A DNA stretch of 64,000 bases from Entomortierella parvispora (GCA_963573315.1 OY752152.1:186001-250000), one strand, 5' to 3'. Shown: positions 52,901 through 63,342, numbered from the stretch's first letter. The notes: generated from the sequence alone by a model not told the origin. Translations and numbers: made by a program.

Positions 52901-55228
52901 CACTGCATCACGGTCGTAAAACGTCTAACCGAGGCCAAACTTATTATCAACCAGGAAAAGTGTAACTTTTACAGCACTGAAATATTGATGCTCGGCTACA
53001 TCGTCAACCGACATGGCCGCATGATCAATCCGAAGAAAATTGCAAACATTTATTCTTGGGCATACCCCCGCAACAAGAAGATGGTCCAGAGGTATCTCGG
53101 TCTCTTCAATTATTTCCGCGAGTACATACCACTGTACAGTGTGCTAGCAGCACCTCTAGAAGCCTTACGGAACAAGAGGGGCACGTTTTCACTTTCCAAG
53201 GAAGAGAAACGCAGCTTTGACAAACTGAGACGATCAATCATTCTCGCTCCTTGTCTATGTTTCCCCGATTTCAGTCTACCATTCTATGTCGCGACTGACG
53301 CATCCGGAGTTGGCATCGGCGCAGTGCTCTACCAACTACCCAATGGAGACGAGTCGAAGATCAACTACATCTCATTCCAGGCCAGGGCGCTTCACAAAAG
53401 CGAGAAGAATTACCCAGCATACAAAAAGGAGTTACTTGGGATCGTTTTTGCACTCAATCGTTTTCATCAATACTTATGGGGACGAAAGTTCACCCTCTTC
53501 ACTGACCACCGTCCGCTAACCTACATACACGAGCAAAAGGAACTTCCTCAGATTGTTACGAACTGGAAGGAGACGATCTTTAATTACGATTTCGAGTGCA
53601 TCTACCGACCAGGCATACTGAACGTCCTACCGGATGCACTGTCCCGTGCATTTACCGAAGAGGACGACCCCACAAAAGAACGCGAAGACTACGACATGGA
53701 CATGGTCCCTGACGGGCATCCATCTGTTGCCGCCGTCACCCGGGCCTTAAAAGCAGCAACCATCGACAGGGCCAACACATCACCAGAAGCATCCTCCGGG
53801 CCAGATCTCAAGATTGGCACCAGGTTCGTAATGGATGAAGCGTACATGCAAGAATTCGTCTCTGATGATGTGTCCCACGAAGTTGTACTCCGAGAGGAAG
53901 AGCGAGAACTTATTCTCAGCCGTACCCATGAGTTTGGACATCCAGGTACGGGAGCCATGGTCAAAGCCATCCAGGCTACTGGTAAGACTTGGCCTAAGCT
54001 CAAAGAAGACTGCCTGAAATGGGTCAGTGGATGCACACAGTGCCAGTACTTCAACATCGCCCGAAAGGGTTACCATCCTCTCAGGCCCATCCATGCACGG
54101 CTACCCGGTGCTGAATTCGATACCAGTACATCCGGCAACAAGTTTGTACTTGTGACCGTAGACATCTGTACCAGGTTTGTCTTCCTTGAACCTTTGCCGA
54201 ATAAGGAAGCCCGGACAATCGCACAAGCATTGTTTAAGCTGTTCTGCGGCATCGGATTCCCAAAGATCGTTCAAAGTGATAACGGCTCTGAGTTCGTTAA
54301 TTCACTGTGTAAGCTCATGAATCAAAAGTTGAAAATTGATCATAGACTGTCGACACCGTACCACCCAAGGTCGAACGGCGTGGCTGAACGCTTTGTGCGC
54401 ACCATGAAAGACAACATCAAGAAACAACTTCAAGGACGGCGCGACCAATGGGATAACTATGTACCCATGGCGCAGCTACAGCTCAACACCAGGGCCGCCA
54501 GTCTCCACAACTCAACGCCGTTTTCATTGTTCTACGGTAGATCGTTTGCTACTCTCACGGATTTCTCCGCGGTTGAGTCCCATCTATTGACAGATGAGGA
54601 GAACGAACAGCGTCTAGAGTATCTCACGAAACTGGTATACCCTGCAATTTCGGATTACAGTACTGGGACTCAGACAGCTATGGCTTCGAAGTTCAATAGG
54701 ACTCATCGATTGCGTGACTTCCAGCCTGGCACCTATGTCATGGCCAAGGAAGACGTACCTGGTAGCAAGATTGACGCCAAATATCACGGCCCATACAAGG
54801 TTCTTTCCCGCTCAACACATGGCTCATACACTCTCCTCGATCCAATGTCTGAGAAACTGCCCCGTCAATATTCCCCGGAGCAGCTGAAGCAAGTCACCCA
54901 AGCGCTAGACGTGCAAAGTGCCGAGTCATATGAGATCGACATGATCCTTGACCATTCGCTCTCCAAGGAGGGGATGCTGTACACTGTGCAGTGGAAAGGA
55001 TATGACTCCTCACACAACCAGCAACTCAGCTATGACCAGTTTGACTCAAAGAACATCATCGACAAATACTGGAAGAGTAAGCGCATGGACAATCCGCATG
55101 CAGCTAAAAGAATAATTCGTATCAGAGACAACAGGGAGAAGAAACTCCAAAAACAAGTACGAGACGAGCAAGCAAAAGCCCAGAGTTCTCAGGCCAACAA
55201 GAGCCGCAAAGCCAAAGTGAGGAATTAG
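49907..55228 (+). CDS. Gag-Pol polyprotein of element E, single frame
   Basis: 1,773 aa from the ATG at 49907. Gag (~1-560): acidic N-terminus, coiled coil, capsid-like core, an atypical finger CWYTDACKNARTPHNYKDC (C-x5-C-x6-H-x4-C) and an Arg/Ser-rich stretch. Protease: TALLDPGATISLISRG, with DPG in place of DSG/DTG. Reverse transcriptase: YSTFDLSQAYHRMRI, FGLKPLTSIFQRGM, DNYVDDIVAHT. RNase H: YVATDASGVGIGAVLY and LFTDHRPLTYIH. Integrase: HEFGHPGTGAM/CTQCQ, TVDICTRFVFLEP, QSDNGSEFVNS, HPRSNGVAERFV. C-terminal chromodomain YEIDMILDHSLSKEG...VQWKGY and a basic tail. No frameshift is needed to make Pol, unlike elements B, C and D. Intact throughout. Confidence 0.96.
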   Translation: MPPKRKTTATAPISETDGQQADSAVNQETTDQRDDIDEDTEMHQDDDTTEDDSHDDDISDRLSKIMEDMELDDQAQSESEDEDDYDESEQGLRRQVESYRAKASRKLFLITHLNNRHRQAVKAVKALRLGSAREKAQLKILDDTRTEIRGDIQVQVRLLEDSGHDAERALRAAFKANADDLEGDRSTSSSEAKMTGAERAALTIDDYVIKWDPSDPVHAAIKSIYKIDHIPVFKGTKTIDFSKLKHVELKNQPILDIERDTLSTDKDQALLEIAKKVVRFKEDIKRALRLHLTDALFDKVAWSYLPMSLVKIGLAKDYESEIAKVPIDKRTWSKAIEALHKAIRFDSVSSKVADIVTRMRPDHGESIRAFSDRILPLMEAADIPDSDCQWLIKPLGCYISDVGKQATLKRYGALENVTSVKAYLEFLHETPGAVEGNRTDHTAWFLSQFKADVATSGSGSGTATKHNQGHRRDESQRGRSKSQSSTKSGRSNTSTGSASDCWYTDACKNARTPHNYKDCFKRKADQEQKKSNGSGRKRSRSRSRSQDRSRRAGGGRRQDHRSRYGNKDDRRGDAQEHTQTNRGSDRSYGQTQHKVVAAFDRHDDIHMREADSIKEDNRQNYLRPKDLKKVYEFRQPKPGDNRLTVPCMINGIMCTALLDPGATISLISRGLAEDADIRFGAIPDEFVALIKTGTQVPDFTTCDRVQLICNKKSLEVHMHVMDFDYFDVLIGMDLFSLLGFTIGGIRLQQPRREDFRWVPTDEKPPIVPLKTPEVELTPEFIAEKAEFMRQLQPYLDENAKIDPSSHCTLPSMVVELKVGPDCKVQERPRQFYSQTEKDEVDKTVKQWLKDGVIVPVKGHCPYNSTLTMAARRDLEGKILKHRVCLDPRTLNKQLLDTDQFPLPKIADLHTKVAGKARYSTFDLSQAYHRMRIAELSQILTAFTYDNQQYKFARAPFGLKPLTSIFQRGMAELFGDADFADNYVDDIVAHTDETESHLEHCITVVKRLTEAKLIINQEKCNFYSTEILMLGYIVNRHGRMINPKKIANIYSWAYPRNKKMVQRYLGLFNYFREYIPLYSVLAAPLEALRNKRGTFSLSKEEKRSFDKLRRSIILAPCLCFPDFSLPFYVATDASGVGIGAVLYQLPNGDESKINYISFQARALHKSEKNYPAYKKELLGIVFALNRFHQYLWGRKFTLFTDHRPLTYIHEQKELPQIVTNWKETIFNYDFECIYRPGILNVLPDALSRAFTEEDDPTKEREDYDMDMVPDGHPSVAAVTRALKAATIDRANTSPEASSGPDLKIGTRFVMDEAYMQEFVSDDVSHEVVLREEERELILSRTHEFGHPGTGAMVKAIQATGKTWPKLKEDCLKWVSGCTQCQYFNIARKGYHPLRPIHARLPGAEFDTSTSGNKFVLVTVDICTRFVFLEPLPNKEARTIAQALFKLFCGIGFPKIVQSDNGSEFVNSLCKLMNQKLKIDHRLSTPYHPRSNGVAERFVRTMKDNIKKQLQGRRDQWDNYVPMAQLQLNTRAASLHNSTPFSLFYGRSFATLTDFSAVESHLLTDEENEQRLEYLTKLVYPAISDYSTGTQTAMASKFNRTHRLRDFQPGTYVMAKEDVPGSKIDAKYHGPYKVLSRSTHGSYTLLDPMSEKLPRQYSPEQLKQVTQALDVQSAESYEIDMILDHSLSKEGMLYTVQWKGYDSSHNQQLSYDQFDSKNIIDKYWKSKRMDNPHAAKRIIRIRDNREKKLQKQVRDEQAKAQSSQANKSRKAKVRN

Positions 55229-55556
55229 TCAACCAGAGCCAAGAGGTTTTTAACGAGGTCAGCGTTTTCCTCTCACACAGACAGAGCACCAGATGCCAGA
55301 TCACAGGGTTTTTTGGCCACCGGTCGTATTTTACACCCGTTAAAAGCTATAAAAGAGTTACACCTTCTCTATGCACAGCACAAGGAGTTCGCAATTATCT
55401 CGCAATTCAGAGGTTTTCCCGATTTTCCCTCACCTATCAATCCAAGAGGTTTTCTACATTTTATCCTCGTCAATCTATCAAGGGGTTTTCCACAGTTTTA
55501 TCCCCGTAAAGTTAGCCACTATTAGTTCTACCCGGTATCAATCTGGGGGGGGAGTT

Positions 55557-55726
55557 TGTAACGTCCGGTGCAATACCGACGTATTTCTCCTGCCGTTTAT
55601 TTCTAGTTAGAGAGAGTTGCGCTTGCGCGCCCCTTAAGTAGTGTGCGACAGTCATATCAGGCTGTCGCTCTCTATCATTAAACAGCACCTTTCTTTCTTC
55701 CTGACGTACAGACCCCCGACATTTCA
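55557..55726 (+). repeat. 3' LTR of element E
   Basis: 170 bp, preceded by the polypurine tract CTGGGGGGGGAG. Followed by the duplicated GATAT. The 3' non-coding stretch between the pol stop (55228) and this LTR (55229-55556) holds no gene. Confidence 0.95.
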
Positions 55727-55731
55727 GATAT

Positions 55732-55874
55732 AGCAGCGCAGATACTGTTCCAGCACAGAATTGACTCTCTCAGTTTGTCCGTCGGTACGCTGATGGAAAG
55801 CGGTAGAAAGATTCTGTTCAATATGGAGTGCCTTGAAGACAGACTGGGTGAACTGGGAGGTGAACGTTGTGCCA
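55732..55874 (-). pseudogene. Element D integrase segment between two insertions
   Basis: The minus-strand frame reads TTFTSQFTQSVFKALHIEQN, then TDGQTERVNSVLEQYLRC: the integrase region with the HPQTDGQTER-type motif (here HQRTDG). It joins 48862-49599 on one side and 56880 onward on the other once the insertions are removed. Confidence 0.88.
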
Positions 55875-56879
55875 CGAGATAGAGAGAGTTATTTTTAGTA
55901 TTTAGTTATTTTTTTATTTTTGTTCCTGTTTTCTGTTTTCTATAAAAAAGGGAGCAAAGTCCACTTTGCTCCTGGTTGCCTTTTCCCCTTACGATTCCCT
56001 CCTGTACCTTGTTGATCACCAGAACACCTCCCTTCTGCTCGTATCTGTCTCGCAGTTACCCTTGGCGTTGCTGCAATATTCAACCCCATCAGCCTTTGGA
56101 CGCCGTTGCAATATACGAATCCCTGGGCCTTGACTGTTCCCTGGATATCCCCCAGACCTTTTGTGTTCCCTTGATCCTCCCTGCCCACTCTCGCAACATA
56201 TCCATCCGTGTGCCAGCCCTCCTTGATCAAGTCCTGTACCGCCCTCCGAGCGCTCCGTAGGATCACCTGGACCCTCGCCTATCCGATATCAATTGGCCAT
56301 TTGCGAGGTACACTTACGATGTCATATCTCTTCTGAGTGGACCTGTTATGATCTTGGCAACCCACCCTGAGGCCTTCATTGGTGCTTGGGGACCAACCAT
56401 CCTCCTCGTTATATCTCGGAGTCTCCTCTGAACCCTCAGTTAGGCGACCTTGTCCCCTTTCCCAGATAGAATCTCCTTTGCCTTGCTTTACTGACTAGAT
56501 CCCATCCCATCCCCTGTGTTGTTATTAGTATAGTATAGTCGCCGTCGTGCTCTTAGCCTTGTAGTCTTTGTTCTCCTGTTTGGATCCCGTTAGGACCTGC
56601 CTGCTCTTCGGTATGTGGTCCTTGGTTTTCATCCAGTTCGTTCTACTTATCTTTTGATCCCTTTGCTGACTCTCTCTCCTTCCTGTTTATCTCCAGTACT
56701 ATCTCCTTGAGACTGTATCTGATCATACAACAGCGTTGTGCCTGATCCCTGTGGCCCTGAGAGCAAAGTCCCCATCAACTGTAAGCGACGATTTTTGTTA
56801 GTCACCTTTCTTCTCGTTATCAATTTCGCTTCCAGCTCATTGCTGACCTTAGACTATACTTACATTAGACAACATCACA
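55875..56879 (+). mobile_element. Solo LTR of family B, 5' truncated
   Basis: About 1,005 bp, very similar to 34647-35689 but lacking its first ~50 bp. The right flank is ACGG and the left flank ends ACG, compatible with a 4-bp duplication whose last base went with the deleted LTR edge. It sits in the family D integrase frame; deleting it restores TSDRGTTFTSQ. Confidence 0.9.
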
Positions 56880-59701
56880 ACGGTCCGATGTGACATCATC
56901 CGGGAGGCCGTGTGCTGAGAAAACACGCTCAAGGAAAAGTTGAACCGTCCTTTCTGCATCCACATTGTCTGTTGTGGGAGCGAAATGTGCCATTTTTGTG
57001 AAACGGTCAACAAAGACACAAATTGCACTGAAACCATTCGATTCTGGGAGCTGGGTAATGAAGTCCACCGAAATTGAGGCCCAAGGGCGGTCTGCGATGG
57101 GCAAGGGCTGGAGGAGACCGTAGGGCTTGTGGTTACTAGCTTTGCTGCGTTGGCAGATATCACAGCCACCAACATAGTCCATGATGTACTTGCGCATTCC
57201 AGGCCAGTGGAAGGTGCGCGAGACAAGATCAAAAGTCTTGGTGATCCCAAAATGGCCAGCCATGGGTGAGTCGTGGCACTCTTGGAGTATCATTCGTTTG
57301 AGCTCTTGGTTATCCGGGACACAGACAAGGCCATCATATAAGAGAAGGTTGTCTTGAACCGTATAGCGGCTTTGCGGGTCTTGGTTGTCAGAGTTCTCGA
57401 GGAAGAGTGGGCCAAAAGTAGAATCGGTTGGGAGCAGCTGTCGAATCTTATTTTGAATAGCTTGACTTTCTGGCTGAAGTGGCAGGACTTGGATATTGTT
57501 CAAAAAATGAATTGGAGGGAGCAAGGTCATGGCTGTCTTGTCCAAGCGGGCTGTACCCTCCCCTTCAGGTTTGTCTCTCCGAGACAAGGCATCTGCAGCA
57601 CCATTGAGGGCTCCGGGACGGAATTTGATGATGAAGTTGTAGTCAGAGAGAATTTCGGACCAACGGACTTGGCGACGGCTGAGGTGACGAGTGGTTGTAA
57701 AATATTCCAGGTTGCGGTGGTCCGTAAGGACTTCAGTGGTGGAGGCAGAGAACTCCAAGTAGTGTCGCCAGTGTTTGAAAGCGCACACGATAGCAAGGAG
57801 CTCCTTGTCATAGATCTGGTAATTCATCTCGGCGGGGAGTGGCTTTCTGGAATAGTAAGCAATAGGATGGAGCAGTCCTTCGTCGTCGTACTGACTGCAG
57901 ACAGCACCCAAGGCGTAGTCAGAGGAATCTGGTTCTATCACACAACCCTTTGTGGGATCAAAATGGCGGAGGATAGGATCGGACATGAGTCGACGCTTGA
58001 GCTCGTCGAAAGCGGCCTGGGTAGTAGTGGACCATATAAACTTGGAGTTCTTTTTGAGGAGAGATGTCAGAGGGGTTGCAATCTTGGAGTAGTTCTTGAT
58101 AAAACGACGGTAGAAATTGGCGAGACCGAGGAAGACTTGGATATCAAAGGCTGACTTCGGGGTGGCCCAATCTCGGATGGCAGCCACCTTGGCAGGGTCC
58201 ATAGAGATACCATTGACTCCAATGACAAACCCAAGGAAGTGAACCTCCTGTTGATCGAAAGCATACTTTTCAAGCTTCAAACTTATTCCAGCAGCCTCAA
58301 GCTTCTGGAGGACCTTCTTCACTTGAGCAGTGTGCTCTTCAAGAGTTTCAGAATAGATGAGAATGTCATCGAGGTAGACAACAACGAAATCGTCCAGATA
58401 GTCCCGCAACACATCGTTCACAAAGGCTTGGAAGGTCCCTGGGGCATTCATAAGCCCAAAAGGCATGACTTGGTATTCGAAATGACCGTAACGGCATCGG
58501 AAGGCGGTTTTCCACTCATCGCCTTAGCGATTCGCAGGAGGTTATACGCGCCGCGCATGTCCAGTTTGGTGAAGAACTTGGCTTTTCCAAGTTGATCAAA
58601 AGTCTCAGAGATCAGAGGCAGAGGGCATAGATTTGGCGTGGTGACTTTATTCAAGCCTCGATAATCCACGCAGAGTCGAAGGGAGCCATCCTTTTTCTTT
58701 ACAAAAAGAATTGGGGCCCCAGCAGGGGACTCGGATCGGCGGATGAACCCTTTATCGAGGTTCTCTTTGATGTACTCGTGTAAGGCCTTGAGCTCAGTCT
58801 GGGACAGGTTGTAAACAGGACCAAAGGGGACTGCGGCGCCTTCGGCAATTGGGATGGCATGGTCGTAGGGACGATGAGGTGGAAGCTTATCAGCGTTAAC
58901 TTTGGAGAAGACTTGTGCGTATTCTGCATACTTTTCGGGCAGCTGGACAGATGGCTCTTCGGTATCAGCGCTGACAGTCGCAGACGACAATTCTTCGATC
59001 TGGGAGACATCCATCATGTAGCCAATGGTTTCTTTCTGCTTAAGAAGCTGGCAGAAAGTGGCATTGCTAACAACAGATATGTCCAGCAAGGTAGGGTTTC
59101 GTGTAGGGTGGATGGCTTTGACAGGGGGATATGTGAATGTGACCTTGGGGCGCGTGGGTTGTGAAACTTGAGGAGGGGCAGAGAAGCGTGGTTGGTTTTG
59201 AAATTCGGGCATGGACTTGGGCAGGGTGGCATGAGCCAGGGGCGACAGGGCGGAAAAATTGTGTTTGGGGGAGCAGGAAAGGGTGACTGTCCTCTCTATC
59301 CAGTTGATGGAGGGATTGTGGGTTCTCAACCAATCCATTCCTAGAATTAGAGAATAGTTGCCCAACGTGATGAGCTGGAATGTCTGGACTTCGAAATGGT
59401 CTGGGCTGGATTGCATGACCACACGGGTGGCATGGTGGGAGTCGTGGATCGACCCATTGGCGAGAGCAATTGGGAGTGGTCTGTGAACAATGGGGAGATT
59501 GTATTGCTTGGCAAGATTCTGGTGGACGAAGGAGATGGTTGCCCCAGAATCAATCATGGCGTTGACTGAAAGTGAGGTACCTTCGAAATAAATAGTAACA
59601 GGGATGGTGATCGGGCTGGAATCAGACGGGTTTTGTGCAACAGGAGAGAAGTGATAGAGTTGGCCTAGATGGGCTGCTGCTTTCTTTACTAGGCCTCGTC
59701 G
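56880..59701 (-). pseudogene. Element D pol, protease to integrase
   Basis: Opens in the -1 frame at the slippery heptamer GGGAAAC (59707-59701). Protease: [15 protein letters not shown]. Reverse transcriptase: [15 protein letters not shown] up to LLRIAK, where a one-base deletion near 58520 shifts frame. It continues [29 protein letters not shown]. RNase H: IEPDSSDYALGAV, LTDHRNLEYF. Integrase: HDSPMAGHFGI, CDICQRSK, SVDFITQLPES, HGLPDDVTSDR, where the solo B LTR interrupts it. The single-base RT deletion alone would inactivate the element. Confidence 0.92.
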
Positions 59702-60951
59702 TTTCCCAAGACGAATTCGAAAGAATCAGAAGAACTAGTCTGGGCTATCTCTGAGCTAGCTAAGGTCTTCTTTCTGGGGCACGAAGTAGCATAGTGATTC
59801 TTATCACCACAGTACATGCAAAGGTTCTGTTGTTGTCGGCGCTTCTTTTCTTCAGGAGTAAGGTGACTGGCGTGGCTCAGGTCCATGGCCATAGAGGGGT
59901 CAGCGGTCGAAGTGGATGCAGGGGCAGGGGCAGGGGCAGGTGCAGAACTAGGGGCAGGTCGTGGAGCTGGGGAGTTCGTTTTTGGGGGCGTACGGTGCGA
60001 GGCTGAGGGGGTGGATCGGTCTCGGTGCTTGATTTCAAGAAAACTGGCGTACTGCTTGGTATCCACATCGATAGCTTTTTGGACGAACGCTGTGAAAGTA
60101 GTGGGGACAGTCTCCAGCATATCAATGGCTTTGATTACACTGATCTTCAAACCTCTGCGGTAGTGAGCAATAAGGGCAGAGTCGTTCCATCCGAGGTCTG
60201 AAGATAACTCTTGGAATTCGTTGGTATAGTTGACAGCAGAATCCTTCTGCTGCAACTGGAGCAGCTGGGTTTCGGCCACAACGTTGGCGTTCTGCACACC
60301 GAAAGTCTCTTTCATGGTGGCCATAAACACTTCAAAGCTGGTGATGATTGCGGGACGGAGAGCTTGGGGTTCGCTGAGTTTTGGAATAAACTGCATCATG
60401 TATTTGAACGCGGAGCCTTCTCCCAGACGGGATACGGCAAATACGATCTTATCCGAGTCAGTGGGGTAGGCTGAGGCATTGGCGGTCAAGTACAAGGTGA
60501 GATGACTGGAGAAAACTTTCCAGTCTTCGCGTTTCCCAGAAAAAGAAGTGGGAAGAGCCATTTTCCCTTTTGGTGCGACTGTATTGCCAGATAGTCGTTG
60601 GGATCGGACTTCGTTCTTGGTGGCAAATTGCGTCTGGGCGTCTTGTCGGAACCCATTCAGTTCGATTCTCAAGGTGGAGAGGGAGTCTTGAATGTCCGAG
60701 AAGGAATCTTGCACGGCCAGGAGGGAGCCTTGGACACCTGAGATTTCGCTGGGATCGACCGTTCGCAGAGTACTTTCGATCGACGCAAGTCGAGGTTCCA
60801 GTTCTTGGATGACATCTTGGAAGAAATCAATGTTGTCGATGAAGACCCGAAGAGTTGGTTCAATTGCTCTGAGTCCGTCGACAGCGGTCTCGAGAGCGAG
60901 GATTCGGCTTTCGTGGGCCGTTAACATTTGTTCGGCCATAGGGGCGGACAA
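59689..60951 (-). CDS. Gag of element D
   Basis: 420 aa, intact. The N-terminus is a coiled coil ([36 protein letters not shown]); the capsid-like core runs [20 protein letters not shown] to [13 protein letters not shown]; a Pro/Ala-rich linker precedes the CCHC knuckle [14 protein letters not shown]. It ends VLGNDEA. The codons TTG GGA AAC contain GGGAAAC, a canonical -1 frameshift heptamer, 12 nt before the stop, with pol open in the -1 frame. Confidence 0.94.
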   Translation of the reverse strand: MSAPMAEQMLTAHESRILALETAVDGLRAIEPTLRVFIDNIDFFQDVIQELEPRLASIESTLRTVDPSEISGVQGSLLAVQDSFSDIQDSLSTLRIELNGFRQDAQTQFATKNEVRSQRLSGNTVAPKGKMALPTSFSGKREDWKVFSSHLTLYLTANASAYPTDSDKIVFAVSRLGEGSAFKYMMQFIPKLSEPQALRPAIITSFEVFMATMKETFGVQNANVVAETQLLQLQQKDSAVNYTNEFQELSSDLGWNDSALIAHYRRGLKISVIKAIDMLETVPTTFTAFVQKAIDVDTKQYASFLEIKHRDRSTPSASHRTPPKTNSPAPRPAPSSAPAPAPAPASTSTADPSMAMDLSHASHLTPEEKKRRQQQNLCMYCGDKNHYATSCPRKKTLASSEIAQTSSSDSFEFVLGNDEA

Positions 60952-60997
60952 GGTGTAACTGGAGGGTGAAAGATCAAGGAGTTGTTTGACCTAGTAA

Positions 60998-61339
60998 TGT
61001 CGAGAATCACGACTAGGCAGGTCAAAGGGGGAATGATCTTTCCAAGGGCAAGGTAAGGCGGGGTGGGGTGAAGGAGGATCAAGGCGGGGAGAGGGTTCAA
61101 GGTGTTTTAGGGAATGTATTCAAGTTACTAGGTAAAGAACTAAACTATCTAAAAGGGACTGACTATTTATATTACAAGAAGGAAGGAGCATGCGTCAAAC
61201 GAGCATGCTTGTGTGCCTGGGGGTTTGCCACCATGTATTGTGGTGGCAAAGAGGCAACAAACAAACAAGATCAAATGAGAGCGACTGTGTACGACCGCTG
61301 GCGGGGTGGATCATGTGATACGAGGCTGTGTGTGTGACA
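60998..61339 (-). repeat. 5' LTR of element D
   Basis: 342 bp; outer edge TGTCACACAC (versus TGTCGCACAC in the other copies). Inside, the primer region on the minus strand starts TTACTAGGTCAAAC. Confidence 0.92.
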
Positions 61340-62871
61340 GACCCTGTCGAACTCCACAATCTCACTCTCGACCCTGTTGAACTCCACAACCTCATTCTTG
61401 CTCTTTCCTCCAACGTGCGTGACCAGCTGGTTCAGGACTACAACAACGACCCTCGCCTTGGACCCATCTACAAGGACTGCCAGAACGGGAAAGTGGCCAA
61501 CGGGTACCTATTCGAAAACGACGTTCTCTACTTCACTCGGCACGGGACCACCACATTGACGATTCCTCGACACTCTCCTGTCCGTCTCGCCCTCTTGCAC
61601 GACGCCCACGACTCTGCCATAGCAGGACACTTTGGATTTCAGAAGACTTATAGCAACTTGCGTCGTTTCGTGTATTGGCCGCACATCGCTAAGGATACTA
61701 AGACGTATGTTGCCACCTGTGAGAAATGTCAAAGGATCACAGGAGCGACCTGCAGGACTTTTGCAACCTCTTCCTATTCCAGCTCAACGATGGGAAGTCG
61801 TCACCATGGACTTTATTGGTCCCCCCCAACAACAGCACGCAACTTCTACGCCATCACCGTCTTTGTTGACAAGCTCACGAAGCTCGCACACTTTGTCCCT
61901 AGCACCACCTCCGCCACTGCCCTCGAGGTCGCCCACCAGTTTTTCGACAACATCTTTAAGCTGCACGGACTGCCAACATCCATCATCTCCGGCCGGACAC
62001 TCGATTTACTAGCAGGTTCTGGCAGGAATTGCACCGATTATTGGATGTGAAGTTGGCACTATCCACAGCCTACCACCCACAGACGGATGGACAGACCGAG
62101 GTTATGAACAAGACATTAAAGACCATGCTGCGGGCTTTTATTGACAACAAACAGTATAACTGGGATCAGCTTCTTCCGTCACTGGAGTTCGCCTACAACA
62201 ATGCCGTCAACGCTTCCACTGGATATTCACCGTTCTTCCTAAACAGCGGACAGCACCCTCGTCTTCCAGCAGCCCTTCTCAGCATCCCCAATTCTTCAGT
62301 GCCCACCGTCGACACTTTCCTCAGCGATCAGGCAACGACACTCATCCTTGCTCAAGATGCACTTCAGCGCGCCCAAGATCATCAGGAGGAACATGCGAAC
62401 AGAAGACGACACGATCACACGTTCAAAGTCGGAGACCAGGTCTTGTTGCATGCCACCAACATCACGATCCCGGCCGATAGTGTCAGACCAGCGGACAAAT
62501 TGCGACCGCAGTATCTTGGCCCGTTCACACTTTTGGAACAGCACACCCCAGTCTCCTTCCGTGTCGAGTTGCCACCCTTCTACAAGATCCATGATGTTTT
62601 CCATGTTGACGTGCTTCGACCTTACTTGCCATCACCGGAATCACTGGGAACTCAAGTAGCTGCACCACCAGACCCTACTCTCATCGACGGCGAAGATGAG
62701 TACGAAGTGGAAGAAATTTTGAAATACCGCAAGTACCGCAGGCAGCACCAGTTCCTTGTCTCCTGGAAAGGTTACGGCTCAGAAGCTGACGAATGGATTC
62801 CACTGAGCAACTTGAAAAATTCTGCTGATATGGTCGCAGCCTTTAAACAACAGCATGGCCTCATTTTTTAA
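61340..62871 (+). pseudogene. Gypsy pol fragment F (integrase and chromodomain)
   Basis: Plus-strand remains of another chromovirus, missing gag to RNase H. It starts with a 27-bp duplicated DPVELHN segment, then HDAHDSAIAGHFGFQKTYSN, CEKCQRIT (integrase zinc finger), a frameshift near 61745 (GLLQPLPIPAQRWEVVTMDF in the other frame), NFYAITVFVDKLTKLAHF, a break near 62000 where the second catalytic Asp should be, HPQTDGQTEVMNKT, and a chromodomain EYEVEEILKYRKYRRQHQFL ending QHGLIF. Followed by the polypurine tract AAAAGGGGAAGG and a short LTR. Confidence 0.88.
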
Positions 62872-62881
62872 AAGGGGAAGG

Positions 62882-62995
62882 TGCAACAGTATACGATACG
62901 GTGACATCACACGATCCGTACCTTTATATGATAGTTCATAGCAATATAATAAAACTCACTTCTTGTCTCCCTAGGTTCCCAGTGTTCCTATTGCA
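62882..62995 (+). repeat. Short 3' LTR of fragment F
   Basis: 114 bp, TGCAACAGTA...CCTATTGCA with inverted termini TGCAA/TTGCA, placed directly after the polypurine tract; an AATAAAA signal lies at about 62947. The next bases continue a different element's RT frame, so F inserted into that element. Confidence 0.7.
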
Positions 62996-63342
62996 TACAG
63001 ACTTGCTTAATTGTGACAAATTTCCGTTGCCACTAATCCACTAATAGCAAGCATCCTTGAGCGCACTGCTGGTTACAAATATTTTTCAACAGTTGATTTG
63101 CGCCAGGCATATCACAGACTCCCTCTGACGGCACGAAGCCAACCTCTGACTGCCTTCACTTATGAAGGAAAGCAATACATGTTTCGCAGAGCTCCTTTCG
63201 GGCTCAAACCCATGACCAGCATCTTTCAACGAGGAATGATGGAGATCCCTGGTGATCTCGCTGGGTTGCAATCTATGTCGATGACATTGTGATCTTTTCC
63301 AAGACCAAAGAAGAACACCTCCTTCATGTCCAGGAAGTCATG
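62996..63342 (+). pseudogene. Reverse transcriptase fragment of another gypsy element
   Basis: Reads LLNCDKFPLPLI, then TAGYKYFSTVDLRQAYHRLP, RRAPFGLKPMTSIFQRGM and, after a one-base shift near 63270, IYVDDIVIFSKTKEEHLLHV. Closest to the element E RT (FGLKPLTSIFQRGM). Two stops and a frameshift. Cut on both sides: by LTR F on the left and by the LTR starting at 63343 on the right. Confidence 0.85.

Larger units (their letters stand above)
49605..55726 (+). mobile_element. Full-length Ty3/gypsy chromovirus, family E
   Basis: 6,122 bp, with 170-bp LTRs (TGTAACGTCC...CGACATTTCA) that look identical, a 5-bp duplication GATAT, and a single uninterrupted gag-pol frame of 1,773 aa. It is inserted in the integrase region of element D, in the opposite orientation. 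All signs point to a very recent insertion that may still be mobile. Confidence 0.97.
48510..61339 (-). mobile_element. Ty3/gypsy chromovirus family D, broken by two insertions
   Basis: Minus-strand element with 342-bp LTRs at 60998-61339 (5') and 48510-48851 (3'). Removing element E (49605-55726 plus one GATAT) and the solo B LTR (55875-56879) leaves about 5.7 kb with gag then pol. Pol also has a one-base deletion in RT near 58520. The outer flanks (GATAG and GACCC) do not match, and they are two unrelated gypsy fragments, so the ends were rearranged after insertion. Confidence 0.92.
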
